Of a DNA stretch of 64,000 bases, positions 40,769 through 49,821 are shown piece by piece. Numbering within the stretch: position 1 is the first letter of the stretch; the number at the start of each line of letters is the position of its first letter. This DNA comes from an uncultured Oscillospiraceae bacterium. GTDB lineage: Bacteria; Bacillota; Clostridia; Oscillospirales; Acutalibacteraceae. The stretch is from NCBI GenBank assembly GCA_900554335.1, contig USGT01000005.1:41240-105239 (forward strand), read 5' to 3'. The notes below the pieces were generated by a model. The model searched no databases. It was not told the origin of the DNA and saw only the letters and a list, made by a program, of their open reading frames with translations. A program made the position numbers and the translations under genes.

Positions 40769-41902
40769 ATGGACAGACTAAACAAAACTTTAGCAATATC
40801 GCTCGCAACCTTAACCCTCGCAGGTTCAGCACCACAAATTTTTGCAGCAAGAACTAGCCACGGAACATCAAAACAAACCGGCACATCCTCTTCTAAAAAA
40901 ACAGATTACACAAAACCAGTAAAAGAAAATGAAACTCAAATCGAGCAAACCGAAAAAATAATAGATAAAATCACTAGAAAAATTCGAGAATATGAAAATT
41001 CACATAAAAGAGAAACTTTAGATGAAATATATAGATTAGTGTCAGGCAAGTTTTTTCGTGTGTCAGACGAGTTTATTCTTTATTTCGACGATCCATCTGA
41101 AAAAAAGGAAAAAATAGATTTCGTAATTAATTTTGTAAAAGAAAACTTAAAATCAGATATAGATAAACTGCATAAAATTTTAGAACCCATAAGAATAAGA
41201 AAAAACTCGACAAATTATGAGTTATTAACAGACGAAAAACATTATCTTATGAAAATGTATGAATTATTATGTGAATCAGATGATGTTGTAAGCTTTGCTA
41301 CATACGAGCAGCTTTTCGCCTCCGGGGATTATGGATATTTAAAAAAAATTGTAGAACATTTAAAAGAAAAAGAATCAATTGAACAAAAAAAACTAAAACA
41401 AGAAAAACTAGAGCAAGAAAGATTAGAACAAGAAAGATTAGAAAAACAACGCAAACTAGAAGAAGCTATAACTGAAATCTGCGGATGTATTAAAGAATGT
41501 GAAAGATGGCACGGCAGTGACAATAGCTTAAATAAGGTGTGTAGAGCCATCTTAAAGAATATACATGAAAATAAAATTTCATTTAATGACAATTTAGAAA
41601 TACAAACTTATCAAGAAAATGGCTCAAACATTAATCCACAAAAAAGTGAAGTTGAAGAGTTTCTACGTAACATGCTAAAAAACGATATATATTTAATTAA
41701 CCGCCAAAAAGCAGATAAAGTAACTCCTGATGAAGTAAAGCGTATACCAGATGGTACTAAAAAGTCATTCATAAGAATTAAAAATTTATGCAGTGCAAAC
41801 CCAGTTCTTAGAAATTATATAATGAAAAATCTTAATGATGAAATAAATATAGAAAAAGTCAAAAAAATTGTAAATTTCATAAATTTAATATACCAAAGAT
41901 AA
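40769..41902 (+). CDS. Secreted Lys/Glu-rich coiled-coil protein, tandem family member 1
   Basis: 377 residues, unrecognised. A signal peptide ends at QIFA, cleaved near residue 27. The exported region begins ARTSHG, then a Ser/Thr/Lys-rich linker KKTDYTK and a mostly helical charged body. Residues 205-235 form a repeat of LEQERLEQ type, a coiled coil. The first about 50 residues are nearly identical to those of the next gene, although the bodies have diverged. AGAAAGGAA precedes the ATG. The conserved signal region with a changing cargo suggests a duplicated export module. Confidence 0.8.
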   Translation: MDRLNKTLAISLATLTLAGSAPQIFAARTSHGTSKQTGTSSSKKTDYTKPVKENETQIEQTEKIIDKITRKIREYENSHKRETLDEIYRLVSGKFFRVSDEFILYFDDPSEKKEKIDFVINFVKENLKSDIDKLHKILEPIRIRKNSTNYELLTDEKHYLMKMYELLCESDDVVSFATYEQLFASGDYGYLKKIVEHLKEKESIEQKKLKQEKLEQERLEQERLEKQRKLEEAITEICGCIKECERWHGSDNSLNKVCRAILKNIHENKISFNDNLEIQTYQENGSNINPQKSEVEEFLRNMLKNDIYLINRQKADKVTPDEVKRIPDGTKKSFIRIKNLCSANPVLRNYIMKNLNDEINIEKVKKIVNFINLIYQR

Positions 41903-41935
41903 AATTTCATTAAATTTAACATACAATTTGCAAAT

Positions 41936-41963
41936 AACGCATCAATGTTTAAGTTGATGCGTT
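41936..41963 (+). terminator. Hairpin between tandem members 1 and 2
   Basis: Perfect 10-bp stem AACGCATCAA (41936-41945) / TTGATGCGTT (41954-41963) without a T-run, so perhaps a processing or partial-termination site. A similar hairpin recurs at 43607-43629 after the decayed fourth copy. Confidence 0.5.
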
Positions 41964-42009
41964 TGAGGTTTAAAATACATAAAAAAATTTACTAAAGAGG
42001 AATTTTAAA

Positions 42010-42798
42010 ATGAACAAATTGAAAAAATCTTTAGCAATTTCCCTTGCTACCTTAACTTTATCGGGTTCAGCACCACAGATTTTTGCAGCAAGAACTAGCC
42101 ACGGAAAACCCAAACCAACAAGTGGATCTTTTTCTAAAAAAACCGATTATACAAAAGCAATAAAAGAACTAAGGTCTGAACTGGAAGAAACCTGCGCAAA
42201 AATAGAAAATTTAATAGCGGAATCAGAAAAACGCAGAAAAGAAGAAGAGCACAGGTTAGAAATATTAAAAAATAAAAAACTAGAAACAACACAGGAATTA
42301 GAAAAATTAGAACGAGCAGAAAAAGAAAGAGCCGAAGCAGAAGCAAAGGCACAAGCAGAGGCAGAAGCCAAGAAAAAAGAAGAAATTATAACCACAATTT
42401 TGAGCAAAGTCAGGGCTTATGCAAACGGGGGCGTTTATCAATTAAATTATCTATACAAACTAATAAAAGATAATTATGAAATTATCACATCATTTGAAGA
42501 AAAAAACAGCGAAAAAATAAAACCAATAGTAGATTTTTGGAATACGAGAACCGCCCTAGACTATGACATAATTCAAAAATTTTTAGCCCCGATTTATAAA
42601 ATATCAAAGGGAAAAAATCTTAAACATAATGAAATCATGGATTTGATAGCACAGCAAGTAAAGAGTAATTCATATATAGCAGACTATTTTTACAGATTTT
42701 CAATGGTATCAGATTCCGACAAATTAGATTATTTTCAAGAAGTTAACAACTACATCAAAAGCCACAAAAAAATTAGTATATTGAAGGAAATAAAATGA
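42010..42798 (+). CDS. Secreted coiled-coil protein, tandem family member 2
   Basis: 262 residues. The signal peptide region is almost the same as in member 1 (AISLATLTLSGSAPQIFA, then ARTSHG and KKTDYTK). Next is a long charged coiled coil (about residues 60-125) ending in an Ala/Glu/Lys repeat (AEAEAKAQAEAEAKKKEE), and a helical C-terminal domain (about 130-262). AGAGGA precedes the ATG. Its stop overlaps the start of member 3 by 4 nt. Function unknown. Confidence 0.8.
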   Translation: MNKLKKSLAISLATLTLSGSAPQIFAARTSHGKPKPTSGSFSKKTDYTKAIKELRSELEETCAKIENLIAESEKRRKEEEHRLEILKNKKLETTQELEKLERAEKERAEAEAKAQAEAEAKKKEEIITTILSKVRAYANGGVYQLNYLYKLIKDNYEIITSFEEKNSEKIKPIVDFWNTRTALDYDIIQKFLAPIYKISKGKNLKHNEIMDLIAQQVKSNSYIADYFYRFSMVSDSDKLDYFQEVNNYIKSHKKISILKEIK

Positions 42799-43475
42799 AT
42801 AAATTAGGTAAAATTTTAGCAATGTCTCTTACCACTTTAACTTTGGCAAATTCTTCCACACCAATTTTTGCAGGCAGAGTTATGAAAAAAGAAACACTAG
42901 CGCAAAATTCCAGGAAAATGTCTATCGAAAAACCAGAAAAAGCCGAAAAACCTGCAAATTTTAGAATGCCAAAATTACAAAGAACCAACACCCAAATGAT
43001 AGAATTTGCTAAAGCTTACCCGAAATTAAAATGGGAAAAAGAGCACAAAGATGAAAGCGTGGAAACCATTAGAGAATTAAGCACCGCAAGGCTCTACGCC
43101 ATAGAAGTAACAGAACGAGTTTTAAACGCTGCCTATGCTGTGTCAGAACTCGGGTTAACAGATGAGAATTCACTCATTAAAACCGCAAAACAAATTATTT
43201 CAAAATACGAAAATGATCAAGAAAAACTAGATAAACTCAGAGAAATTTCAGAAGAAGCGGCAGGATTTATGGACAGCACTGGAATGCGCGCAAAAGAATG
43301 CCATGATATCATAGACGCAAATTTCATGTTTCTTCAAGATATTGTAAACATACGAGATTTAAATGACGATGCAATAACACTAGCAGAAGAAATGATAAAT
43401 TTCAAAAAGAATTATGAATATTCACACCCTAACATGAAATGGTGCCTAAAAGAAAGAAAATCTGACGTTGACTAA
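42795..43475 (+). CDS. Secreted helical protein, tandem family member 3
   Basis: 226 residues. The signal peptide follows the family pattern (MNKLGKILAMSLTTLTLANS... PIFA) but is more diverged. The exported part is basic at first (about 28-60, KKE and EKPEKAEKP) and then helical without coiled-coil repeats. Translationally coupled to member 2 (ATGA overlap, AAGGAAATAA upstream). Its last codons run directly into a decayed fourth copy of the signal region. Confidence 0.78.
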   Translation: MNKLGKILAMSLTTLTLANSSTPIFAGRVMKKETLAQNSRKMSIEKPEKAEKPANFRMPKLQRTNTQMIEFAKAYPKLKWEKEHKDESVETIRELSTARLYAIEVTERVLNAAYAVSELGLTDENSLIKTAKQIISKYENDQEKLDKLREISEEAAGFMDSTGMRAKECHDIIDANFMFLQDIVNIRDLNDDAITLAEEMINFKKNYEYSHPNMKWCLKERKSDVD

Positions 43476-43560
43476 ACAAAATTTTAGTAATATTATTCAT
43501 AAACTTAATTCTTCCAGATTCAGAATAGCAAATTTTTGCAACCAAAATTAATTTTATCGT
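43470..43560 (+). pseudogene. Decayed signal-peptide start of a fourth tandem copy
   Basis: The 81 nt at 43470-43550 align without gaps to 40776-40856, the signal-peptide coding part of member 1, with about 60 identical positions by eye. Most differences are C-to-T or G-to-A in this copy, and stop codons break the frame. The rest of the gene is gone, but a hairpin like that after member 1 follows. It overlaps the stop of member 3. Confidence 0.75.
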
Positions 43561-43606
43561 AATAGATCATCTATTCACTTCATCCTTTAAAAAATCTGTT
43601 TTATAG

Positions 43607-43636
43607 CGCATCAATACTTAGTTGGTGCGTTATTTT
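43607..43636 (+). terminator. Terminator of the tandem secreted-protein cluster
   Basis: Stem CGCATCAA (43607-43614) / TTGGTGCG (43622-43629) with one G-U pair, then TTATTTTTC; a relative of the 41936 hairpin. Confidence 0.75.
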
Positions 43637-43688
43637 TCATTCATGTTTTAAGCTAAACTTAAAATATAATTAAAATTCATTTGTAGTA

Positions 43689-43717
43689 TTGATTTAAATT
43701 CGACATTGATTTATAAT
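43689..43717 (+). promoter_or_regulatory. Promoter of the Nif11-like gene
   Basis: TTGATT (43689-43694), 17-nt spacer, TATAAT (43712-43717). Confidence 0.7.
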
Positions 43718-43764
43718 ATTAACTAAGCAACCGGCAAATAAAAATTATTTAAGGGAGATTATAA

Positions 43765-43986
43765 ATGAATGAGGAAGTATTAAACGACATAAGATTGATA
43801 TTGAAAGATAAAAGCCTTTTAGGAGAATTTTTAAAGATAGATGACATCGGTGAAATGTATGACTTTTGCAAAAACATGGATATAGAAAATAAGAGTTTAA
43901 AGTATTCTAAAGAAGAATTTTCGAAAGAGGTTGAAAATTTAATTAATAGCATACCTGAAAACATTTATGAAAACAATGAATGGTAA
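43765..43986 (+). CDS. Small acidic protein resembling a Nif11 domain
   Basis: 73 residues. The pattern LKDKSLLGEFLKIDDIGEMY... followed by YSKEEFSKEV resembles the Nif11 fold, which serves as a leader in some modified peptides and as a stand-alone domain elsewhere. There is no terminal GG and no core peptide, so a precursor role is not supported. GGGAGA lies 9 nt before the ATG. It stands alone before a decayed region. Confidence 0.55.
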   Translation: MNEEVLNDIRLILKDKSLLGEFLKIDDIGEMYDFCKNMDIENKSLKYSKEEFSKEVENLINSIPENIYENNEW

Positions 43987-44764
43987 ATAGAAATTAAAAT
44001 TTATTTTTTTTTATTATCGTGTGATTATTTTGCACTATTATGTGTTTTTTATTCAAAATACTAAAACCAGCAAAGAATGCGTTTTAGATGAAAATAATAC
44101 CCATAAACTTGCTTTCTCAAACTGATTTGACGTATTTAACAGCCCGGTTGCTGGATTTCAGTAATTTCTCAAATATTAATTTTGCAATATAGAATTATCA
44201 GTATTTTGATAAAAAAGCAATAAACATGATTAAAAATAATTAATATTTGAAAAAATGGACATAAAAAACTTGTCAGTAGTTTATTAGCATTTGCACAGTG
44301 AACAAATGTTGAAATAGAACCATCGAAAAAATCGGGCAAACAAAATTAGCTGGCTTAACTATTGACTAAAATTATTGAATACTGGGCAGAAAAATACGGC
44401 AAAAAATACTCACCCTGCTTACCAAAAAGCATACGAACAAATGAAAAATGCAAAACCTTAAAAACTCTTAAAGAAAATATCCTAAAAAGCATAGAAAGGC
44501 TTTTACAAATATAAAAAAATCATTTTTGTAGCAAATTTTATTAATAAAAAACTAAAACCTTGAACGACATTTTAGAAATGAACTTAAAAAGAATCTAGAA
44601 AATCTATAGTAGCAATGGCTAAAGAAATAAATCAAACTACTTCGCAGTGTCGTTTAATAAATTCTTCTCCCGCAAAAGCTCCTAAATGATCAGCAAAAAT
44701 GACTGTAATAAATTTTGTTTTTGCAATTCAGGAGTTTTTAATAGTTTATAATAAAAATAATTTG
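43987..44764. other. About 780 bp of apparently decayed, AT-rich DNA
   Basis: No convincing gene on either strand. One stretch (about 44361-44514, plus strand) keeps about 50 sense codons (TKIIEYWAEKYGKKYSP... ENILKSIERLLQI) without a start or ribosome-binding site, and stops break the sequence before it, so it looks like a gene remnant. It lies next to the decayed fourth secreted-protein copy. Confidence 0.5.
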
Positions 44765-44790
44765 TCCCCGATTTCTCGGGGATTTTTGTT
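44765..44790. terminator. Bidirectional terminator downstream of spoIIIAH
   Basis: Stem TCCCCGA (44765-44771) / TCGGGGA (44776-44782), TTTC loop. TTTTTGTTTT follows on the plus strand and a T-rich run on the minus strand, where it ends the spoIIIA operon. Confidence 0.85.
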
Positions 44791-44793
44791 TTG

Positions 44794-45354
44794 CTATTTG
44801 GCCTCAATAATTTTAACTTTGCTTGCAGCTACATCTGACTGGCTAGAAACGATATCTCTTATTATAATTGCGGAATTTTCGCTCACGCTTCCCGGATTCA
44901 CAACAACGTTGCACTCGTCATTTTCTATGAACACCAAACATTCCGAAAAACCTTTTGATTTAATCAAATTTTCAATGTTCGATTCTTCGGTTGCAGTTTT
45001 CGTAATGGAATCAATGCTTTTATTAATTTTTTCCTTCGTTTCGGAATTAACATTTTGCATTGAAAGAAGATTTTTGAGCTTTTCCTCTGAATATTCATGA
45101 GCTTTCTGGCGGCTTATTTGAGCTTCAGCAAAATATTTTTTTGTTTTATCAGAAACAGATTTTTGCGAAGATGAATCTTTATCTGAAAAATCGCTGTTGT
45201 TTACATATCTTGCCTCGCCAAGTTCTTCGGTGGATTGAAGCATATTGCTAACTTCAAAATCTTTGTTTCCCGTGAATTGCCAGTTAAGATAAACCGCTGT
45301 TCCAAGCGCAGCTATTAATGATGCTAAAATAATTTGACGTTTACGAAATTTCAT
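44794..45354 (-). CDS. spoIIIAH: Stage III sporulation protein AH
   Basis: Membrane-anchored, YscJ/FliF-related protein that pairs with forespore SpoIIQ to form the feeding-tube channel. 186 residues, with an N-terminal membrane helix (about 8-26) and a C-terminal ring-building domain (about 110-186: FSECLVFIENDECNVVVNPG). GGAGGAG precedes the ATG. Last gene of the spoIIIA operon. Confidence 0.93.
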   Translation of the reverse strand: MKFRKRQIILASLIAALGTAVYLNWQFTGNKDFEVSNMLQSTEELGEARYVNNSDFSDKDSSSQKSVSDKTKKYFAEAQISRQKAHEYSEEKLKNLLSMQNVNSETKEKINKSIDSITKTATEESNIENLIKSKGFSECLVFIENDECNVVVNPGSVSENSAIIIRDIVSSQSDVAASKVKIIEAK

Positions 45355-45405
45355 TTTTTACTCCTCCAAATTTTTTCTTTACAATAAATTAAATATGTGA
45401 AAAAT

Positions 45406-45981
45406 TCATCCTGATTTAGTCACGCAAACCCGCGCAGAGCTTATGTTGAGAGCCGTGGTAGTTGCTTCGACTATTCTTTTTTTAACCACCGCATCATCTC
45501 CTCCCGGGCAAATCACAACCACTCCTTTCACCTTTGGTTCTATCTCAGTGACTGCCAAAGCATGCTCCGTTCCTGAAGAATCTTTAACGGTTATGAACTT
45601 TTTTTCGCAGTCGTTAGTTTCTTTTTTGCGCATTATTTCGCCGCTTGATTTATCCTCGCTGGCTTCATTGTTTTTCCGCTCTTCGGTTGCATAAACCGTT
45701 TCGGCGCCGCTCTCAAGAGTTATTAAAACTCGGCAATTTCCCGCACCTTTAATCCCCGAAACAATGCTTTCAAGGCTTTTTTCTAGCTCCCCTCTTTTTT
45801 GCTCGGAAGCAATTTTTTTGCTTGGTTTTGCGTCGCAGCTTTTCACTTCGGGCTTAAAAAAACTTGAAATAAAAATAAGCGAAATGCCCGAAAAGCCAAG
45901 AAGTAAAGCATATTTTGAGAAATCTTTTCCGTTTAAATTCTTCTTCAAAAATTCTTTAACGCTAACATTTTTAAAGTCCAC
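45406..45981 (-). CDS. spoIIIAG: Stage III sporulation protein AG
   Basis: Ring-forming protein of the SpoIIIA-SpoIIQ channel. 191 residues, with an N-terminal membrane helix (about 26-44) and a periplasm-side domain with GAGNCRVLITLESGAE and GVVVICPGGDDAVVKKRIVEA typical of AG. I chose GTG at 45981, since GGAGG lies 8 nt upstream; the reading from 46008 runs through that site. Confidence 0.93.
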   Translation of the reverse strand: MDFKNVSVKEFLKKNLNGKDFSKYALLLGFSGISLIFISSFFKPEVKSCDAKPSKKIASEQKRGELEKSLESIVSGIKGAGNCRVLITLESGAETVYATEERKNNEASEDKSSGEIMRKKETNDCEKKFITVKDSSGTEHALAVTEIEPKVKGVVVICPGGDDAVVKKRIVEATTTALNISSARVCVTKSG

Positions 45982-45997
45982 AAACCCTTCCTCCTTT

Positions 45998-46477
45998 TTA
46001 AACTTCAATCACATCTGCTTCAATGTTAAGCCTATTTTTGATTTCTTTTTGAATCTGAGGCTTAAAATTTTCAAACTCTTTTTCGATATATATTTTGCAC
46101 CTAATCATTACTATGCAGCCTTCAGGGTTCTTATCCATAAAAATTTCAATTTTTTTCGAAGTTACTCCAATTTCTTTCAAAAGCGACTGCACAACAACTT
46201 TTATGTTCCCGGAAACAAGGTCCGAAGCTTGATTTTCAACATTATCTGCAAATTTCGTCGAAAGCTTTGGCTTTGCATTTGAAATCAGATTGCTAATCTC
46301 AAATTTGAAGTTTCTAAAAGCCGAAACCAGCGGGAAAACCGCAAGGCAAACGGCAAAAAGACTGATGACCATATGCATACTCTTGCTCACCTTGCCCGGA
46401 GGAACAAAAATTTCAAAAAGAGTGCAAATAACCGCCGTTATAGAAAGCATCGCGGCCCAATTTCTAATATTTTCCAT
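45998..46477 (-). CDS. spoIIIAF: Stage III sporulation protein AF
   Basis: 159 residues with two N-terminal membrane helices (about 5-20 and 33-55) and a soluble C-terminal domain. GGAGG precedes ATG at 46477, and the start overlaps the spoIIIAE stop by 1 nt. Part of the SpoIIIA-SpoIIQ channel needed for sigma-G activity. Confidence 0.92.
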   Translation of the reverse strand: MENIRNWAAMLSITAVICTLFEIFVPPGKVSKSMHMVISLFAVCLAVFPLVSAFRNFKFEISNLISNAKPKLSTKFADNVENQASDLVSGNIKVVVQSLLKEIGVTSKKIEIFMDKNPEGCIVMIRCKIYIEKEFENFKPQIQKEIKNRLNIEADVIEV

Positions 46478-47610
46478 TATTTTCCTCCTATAACGAGCAT
46501 TACAACGCACGAAACGACAAGAATAACAAACGAAAAAACTAAGATTGCCATCACCGTCGACATAACGCTTACAACGGATTTGATAAGCGAAGAAATGTTT
46601 TTAAGTTCCAAAATATCACCGATGCATTTCGAAAAATTAAGGAATATAATCCAAAGGCCGCACTGAGCAAACGCCGGCAAAAATACAACCGCTCCTGCGA
46701 AAACTCCAAAAGCACCAACGCCAGACTTCAACAGCCGAATAGAACCTTGAACAGTCGAGTAAGCATCGCTGACCATTCCTCCAACTATCGGGACGCACTG
46801 GCCCAAAACGCATTTCGCTAAGCTTGATTTCAAACTATCGCCCGAATTTGCAACCAAATTTTGCAAAGTGAGAATGCTTGTAAAAACTACCGAGAAAAAT
46901 TCCAAAACATTTTTAAGCGTTTTCATGACCATCTTGCAAATTTCCCCGAGTTTTAAATGCGGAGAAATCGAGCAAACCACGCAAAGCCCCAGAAGAACAT
47001 TCAAAAGCGGCATTAAAAAATCTTCCGAAAGCCGCGAAATAATCTGCCCGGCAAAAATTATGAAAGTGTGGTAAGAAGCCGCGCAAATGCTTTGCCCGGA
47101 AGCAATCATGATAGTAGACATCACAGGAACATAGCAAAAAATGAAATTGCAAGCCGATTTAATAACCAAAGAAACTAGCGAAATCGTTTTAACAGCGGGG
47201 CTTATAATGCAAATTGAAATGCAAAGAGAGCTCACCAAATTAAGCACCCTGGACATTTCCTTGTTTCTAAGCGGAGGGTAAATGCTCTGCACAAGCACGA
47301 AAAGGAGCATAATAGCCGTGATGGACAAAAACGAGCCGAACGGAAAAGACATTTTTTCTTTCACGGTTTGCACTATTGAAATCAAGATTTTGCTCAAATC
47401 AAAATTAAGCATTCCAGCAGGATTTTCAGCATCTATTCCCATTTTTTCAAGCATTTCTTTTGACTCTTTAGGCACTGCTTTTTCAATTTCCGCTACCCCG
47501 CTTAACTTGAACTGCTCGGTGTAAATCTCTTCAAAATTTTCGGCAAAAGCCAACGGAGCAAAAAGAAAAACTAAAGAAAAAACCAAGACAATTATTCTAA
47601 GTTTTTTCAT
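46477..47610 (-). CDS. spoIIIAE: Stage III sporulation protein AE
   Basis: Polytopic membrane protein, the largest subunit of the SpoIIIA complex. 377 residues: signal peptide (ending AFA at about 23), then about seven membrane helices, including the family block AGQIISRLSEDFLMPLLN. It overlaps the spoIIIAD stop by 4 nt. Confidence 0.95.
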   Translation of the reverse strand: MKKLRIIVLVFSLVFLFAPLAFAENFEEIYTEQFKLSGVAEIEKAVPKESKEMLEKMGIDAENPAGMLNFDLSKILISIVQTVKEKMSFPFGSFLSITAIMLLFVLVQSIYPPLRNKEMSRVLNLVSSLCISICIISPAVKTISLVSLVIKSACNFIFCYVPVMSTIMIASGQSICAASYHTFIIFAGQIISRLSEDFLMPLLNVLLGLCVVCSISPHLKLGEICKMVMKTLKNVLEFFSVVFTSILTLQNLVANSGDSLKSSLAKCVLGQCVPIVGGMVSDAYSTVQGSIRLLKSGVGAFGVFAGAVVFLPAFAQCGLWIIFLNFSKCIGDILELKNISSLIKSVVSVMSTVMAILVFSFVILVVSCVVMLVIGGK

Positions 47611-48005
47611 AGCGGGCCCGCTCCCATGAATTTGAGCGCAAGGCCAGTTATTTCGTCAAAAAGCGGAAGCGCAACGCTCACAATCGCGAATTTACCAACG
47701 GTTTCAACCTTCGAAGCCAAAGAAATTTCGCCTGCATCTTTGCAGGAATCCGACGCAAATTGCGTTACAAAACATATTCCCAACGATTTAAAAAGCACCG
47801 AAGAATACTTCCCCGGGATTTTTGCAAGGTTCATGAAATTTTTAATTTCGTTAAAAACAGGCACAAAATTTGAAATAAGATAAGCAATAACTGCAAAACC
47901 AACGAAAATATTAACTGCAAGGGAATATTCTTTGGCGTATTTTTTCAAAATAACTGAAAAAGAAGCCACCACAGAAATAACAATAATTATGCTTACCGCT
48001 TTCAT
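47607..48005 (-). CDS. spoIIIAD: Stage III sporulation protein AD
   Basis: 132 residues with four membrane helices. It has the family block TQFASDSCKDAGEISLASKVE and LPLFDEITGLALKF. The ATG at 48005 follows AGGTG by 6 nt; the GTG at 48014 lies in that site. Confidence 0.94.
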   Translation of the reverse strand: MKAVSIIIVISVVASFSVILKKYAKEYSLAVNIFVGFAVIAYLISNFVPVFNEIKNFMNLAKIPGKYSSVLFKSLGICFVTQFASDSCKDAGEISLASKVETVGKFAIVSVALPLFDEITGLALKFMGAGPL

Positions 48006-48028
48006 TTTTTTCACCTAATTCCTAAATT

Positions 48029-48223
48029 TTAAAGATCAAAAACCGATTTTATGGTCCTAAACAAAACGTCTATTTGCTGAACTATCATCATTAAAACCAC
48101 TATCAACCCCGCTAAAGTAGTCATCATTGCTTGCTCTTCCCTGCCGGAGCGAATTAAAACTTGGTTTAAAACCGCAACGATTATTCCCACAGCGGCTATT
48201 TTGAAAATAAGGTCTATGTTCAT
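48029..48223 (-). CDS. spoIIIAC: Stage III sporulation protein AC
   Basis: 64 residues, two membrane helices, with the conserved LNQVLIRSGREEQAMMTTLAG segment. AGGACG precedes the ATG. It sits between AB and AD as in other spore-formers. Confidence 0.95.
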   Translation of the reverse strand: MNIDLIFKIAAVGIIVAVLNQVLIRSGREEQAMMTTLAGLIVVLMMIVQQIDVLFRTIKSVFDL

Positions 48224-48248
48224 GTGTAACGTCCTTCCCGTGGTAAAT

Positions 48249-48749
48249 TTAAATCAAAACAATTGAAATAATAAGGCTAATGCAAAAGCCGAGAACTATA
48301 GGCAAATTCTTGTTTTTTGCTTTATTTTTAAGCGCAGTTTCCAAAAAAGGTTTCATAAGAGAAATGTTATAGTCGCAGTAACTTTCTTGAGACGAAATAT
48401 CAGAATTACCCAATTTTAGAGCAAAGCTTTTAACCAAATTTTCCTCTTCACTGCTCAAAAAACAGTTCTTGCAAAAGCTCGAAAAAGCCTTCTTCCAGGC
48501 GATTTCAAAGCTGCAGGTTTTAGAAAATTCCAAGCACTTTTCAACAACCGGCGAAAGAAATTTGCCGCTGCCATAGCCTTTAAGAATTTGAAAAAGCGTT
48601 TTTTGGGTGTATTTAATCTCAGTTTTAATCTCCAAAATAAGCGAAATATATGCCTCCAGGAATTTTATGTGCTCAAGGCTGCGCCGCCAAAAGGCCGTTC
48701 CAACCATTCCCCCGGCAAAAACAAGAAAAATTATTCCTAAAATCTTCAC
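48249..48749 (-). CDS. spoIIIAB: Stage III sporulation protein AB
   Basis: 166 residues with membrane helices at both ends and a helical middle resembling type II secretion GspF-like folds. Start GTG at 48749 after GAGGTGG, which places the first membrane helix right at the N-terminus as in relatives. The first 77 nt overlap the end of spoIIIAA. Confidence 0.92.
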   Translation of the reverse strand: MKILGIIFLVFAGGMVGTAFWRRSLEHIKFLEAYISLILEIKTEIKYTQKTLFQILKGYGSGKFLSPVVEKCLEFSKTCSFEIAWKKAFSSFCKNCFLSSEEENLVKSFALKLGNSDISSQESYCDYNISLMKPFLETALKNKAKNKNLPIVLGFCISLIISIVLI

Positions 48750-49638
48750 TTCGAACCACCTCGCTGACATCCAAAATTTTTTCTGCATTTCCAGTTAAAA
48801 CACTGCTCAAAATAACGATTTTTTCAAAAGCGCCAGAGTAAAGAAGCCAGAGAATTTGCGGCTTTTTAATGATTTCTTTTTCGCTTGAAGCATGAATGCT
48901 CGCAATGATTTTAACGCCGGAATTCAAAACTTCGTTTATTGCTTTTGCTTCTTTAAAAGTGCCAATTTCATCGCAAATTACCACATTCGGTGAAAGGCAC
49001 CTAACCGCCCTTAAAATTCCTTCGGGTTTAGGAAACCCGCTAAGAACGTCGCTGCTTCCAACGTCCATTCCCGTTTTGCCTTCGTTGCAAGCTGCGATTT
49101 CAAAGCGCTCATCAACAATTGTTACTTTATTTTCGCTTGAAAAAAGCCTAGCTAAATCTCGAAGAATCGTGGTTTTTCCGCTAAGAGGCGGGCCAACAAT
49201 CAAAGCGCCTTTGCTGCTTTTTTTAATAATTTCATAAATATTTTTCGAGCAATTTTTAAACTCCCTAGCAATTCGCAAATTAAGCGAAGAAATCTCTTTA
49301 ATCGCAGTTATTTCGCCGTTTTCCAGGACTGCGCTTGACGCGATTCCAACTCTGTGGCCACCCGGGAACGTCACAAAGCCGTTTTTAAGCTGCTCTTGGA
49401 AACTGTAAACCGAATAACCACAGAGCTTTTTAAATATTTCGCTGATATCTTGCGCCGAAACTTCAGGGCTAAGCGAGAGAAAAGATTTCCCGTGAAAAAC
49501 TCTAATTTTTTTATTTACTCTGATTTCGAAAGCTGCAGATTTTATTTCACTAGGAATTGCAAAAAGAAAACTTTTCAATCTTTCGGGAAAGATATTTATA
49601 AGGTCATCAAAAATTTTCACATCTTTTTTGTTGGGCAT
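48673..49638 (-). CDS. spoIIIAA: Stage III sporulation protein AA (ATPase)
   Basis: Secretion-type ATPase that powers the SpoIIIA-SpoIIQ channel between mother cell and forespore. 321 residues: Walker A GPPLSGKTTILRD, Walker B VVICDEIG, HASSEKE. The ATG at 49638 fits GAGG 6 nt upstream; the GTG at 49650 abuts AGGAG. First gene of the operon. A sigma-E promoter is expected, but the nearest candidate (CATAGCTAT region at about 49663-49671) matches poorly. Confidence 0.94.
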   Translation of the reverse strand: MPNKKDVKIFDDLINIFPERLKSFLFAIPSEIKSAAFEIRVNKKIRVFHGKSFLSLSPEVSAQDISEIFKKLCGYSVYSFQEQLKNGFVTFPGGHRVGIASSAVLENGEITAIKEISSLNLRIAREFKNCSKNIYEIIKKSSKGALIVGPPLSGKTTILRDLARLFSSENKVTIVDERFEIAACNEGKTGMDVGSSDVLSGFPKPEGILRAVRCLSPNVVICDEIGTFKEAKAINEVLNSGVKIIASIHASSEKEIIKKPQILWLLYSGAFEKIVILSSVLTGNAEKILDVSEVVRSEDFRNNFSCFCRGNGWNGLLAAQP

Positions 49639-49722
49639 ACTTGTCCTCACTCCTCTTGTAATATAGCTATGGCAAGCAGCAAAAAATTAGAACAAAAATA
49701 ATTAAATTTTTGCTCCACGCTA

Positions 49723-49751
49723 TTGACTTATATAGATAATATATATATAAT
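49723..49751 (+). promoter_or_regulatory. Promoter of the lipoprotein operon
   Basis: TTGACT (49723-49728), 17-nt spacer, TATAAT (49746-49751), about 70 nt before the lipoprotein start. Confidence 0.75.
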
Positions 49752-49821
49752 CATTTCAACAAGTTCTATTTTTGTGCAAAGCTTTGACTTTTTAATAAAA
49801 TCGATTTTTGGAGATGGTTTT

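Noticed and set aside
43765..43986. Nif11-type modified-peptide precursor
   Set aside because: No GG cleavage site, no core peptide and no modifying enzyme nearby.
48673..48788. 116-bp overlap of spoIIIAA and a long reading of spoIIIAB
   Set aside because: Moving the spoIIIAB start to GTG 48749, with GAGGTGG upstream, cuts the overlap to 77 nt and fits the family N-terminus.
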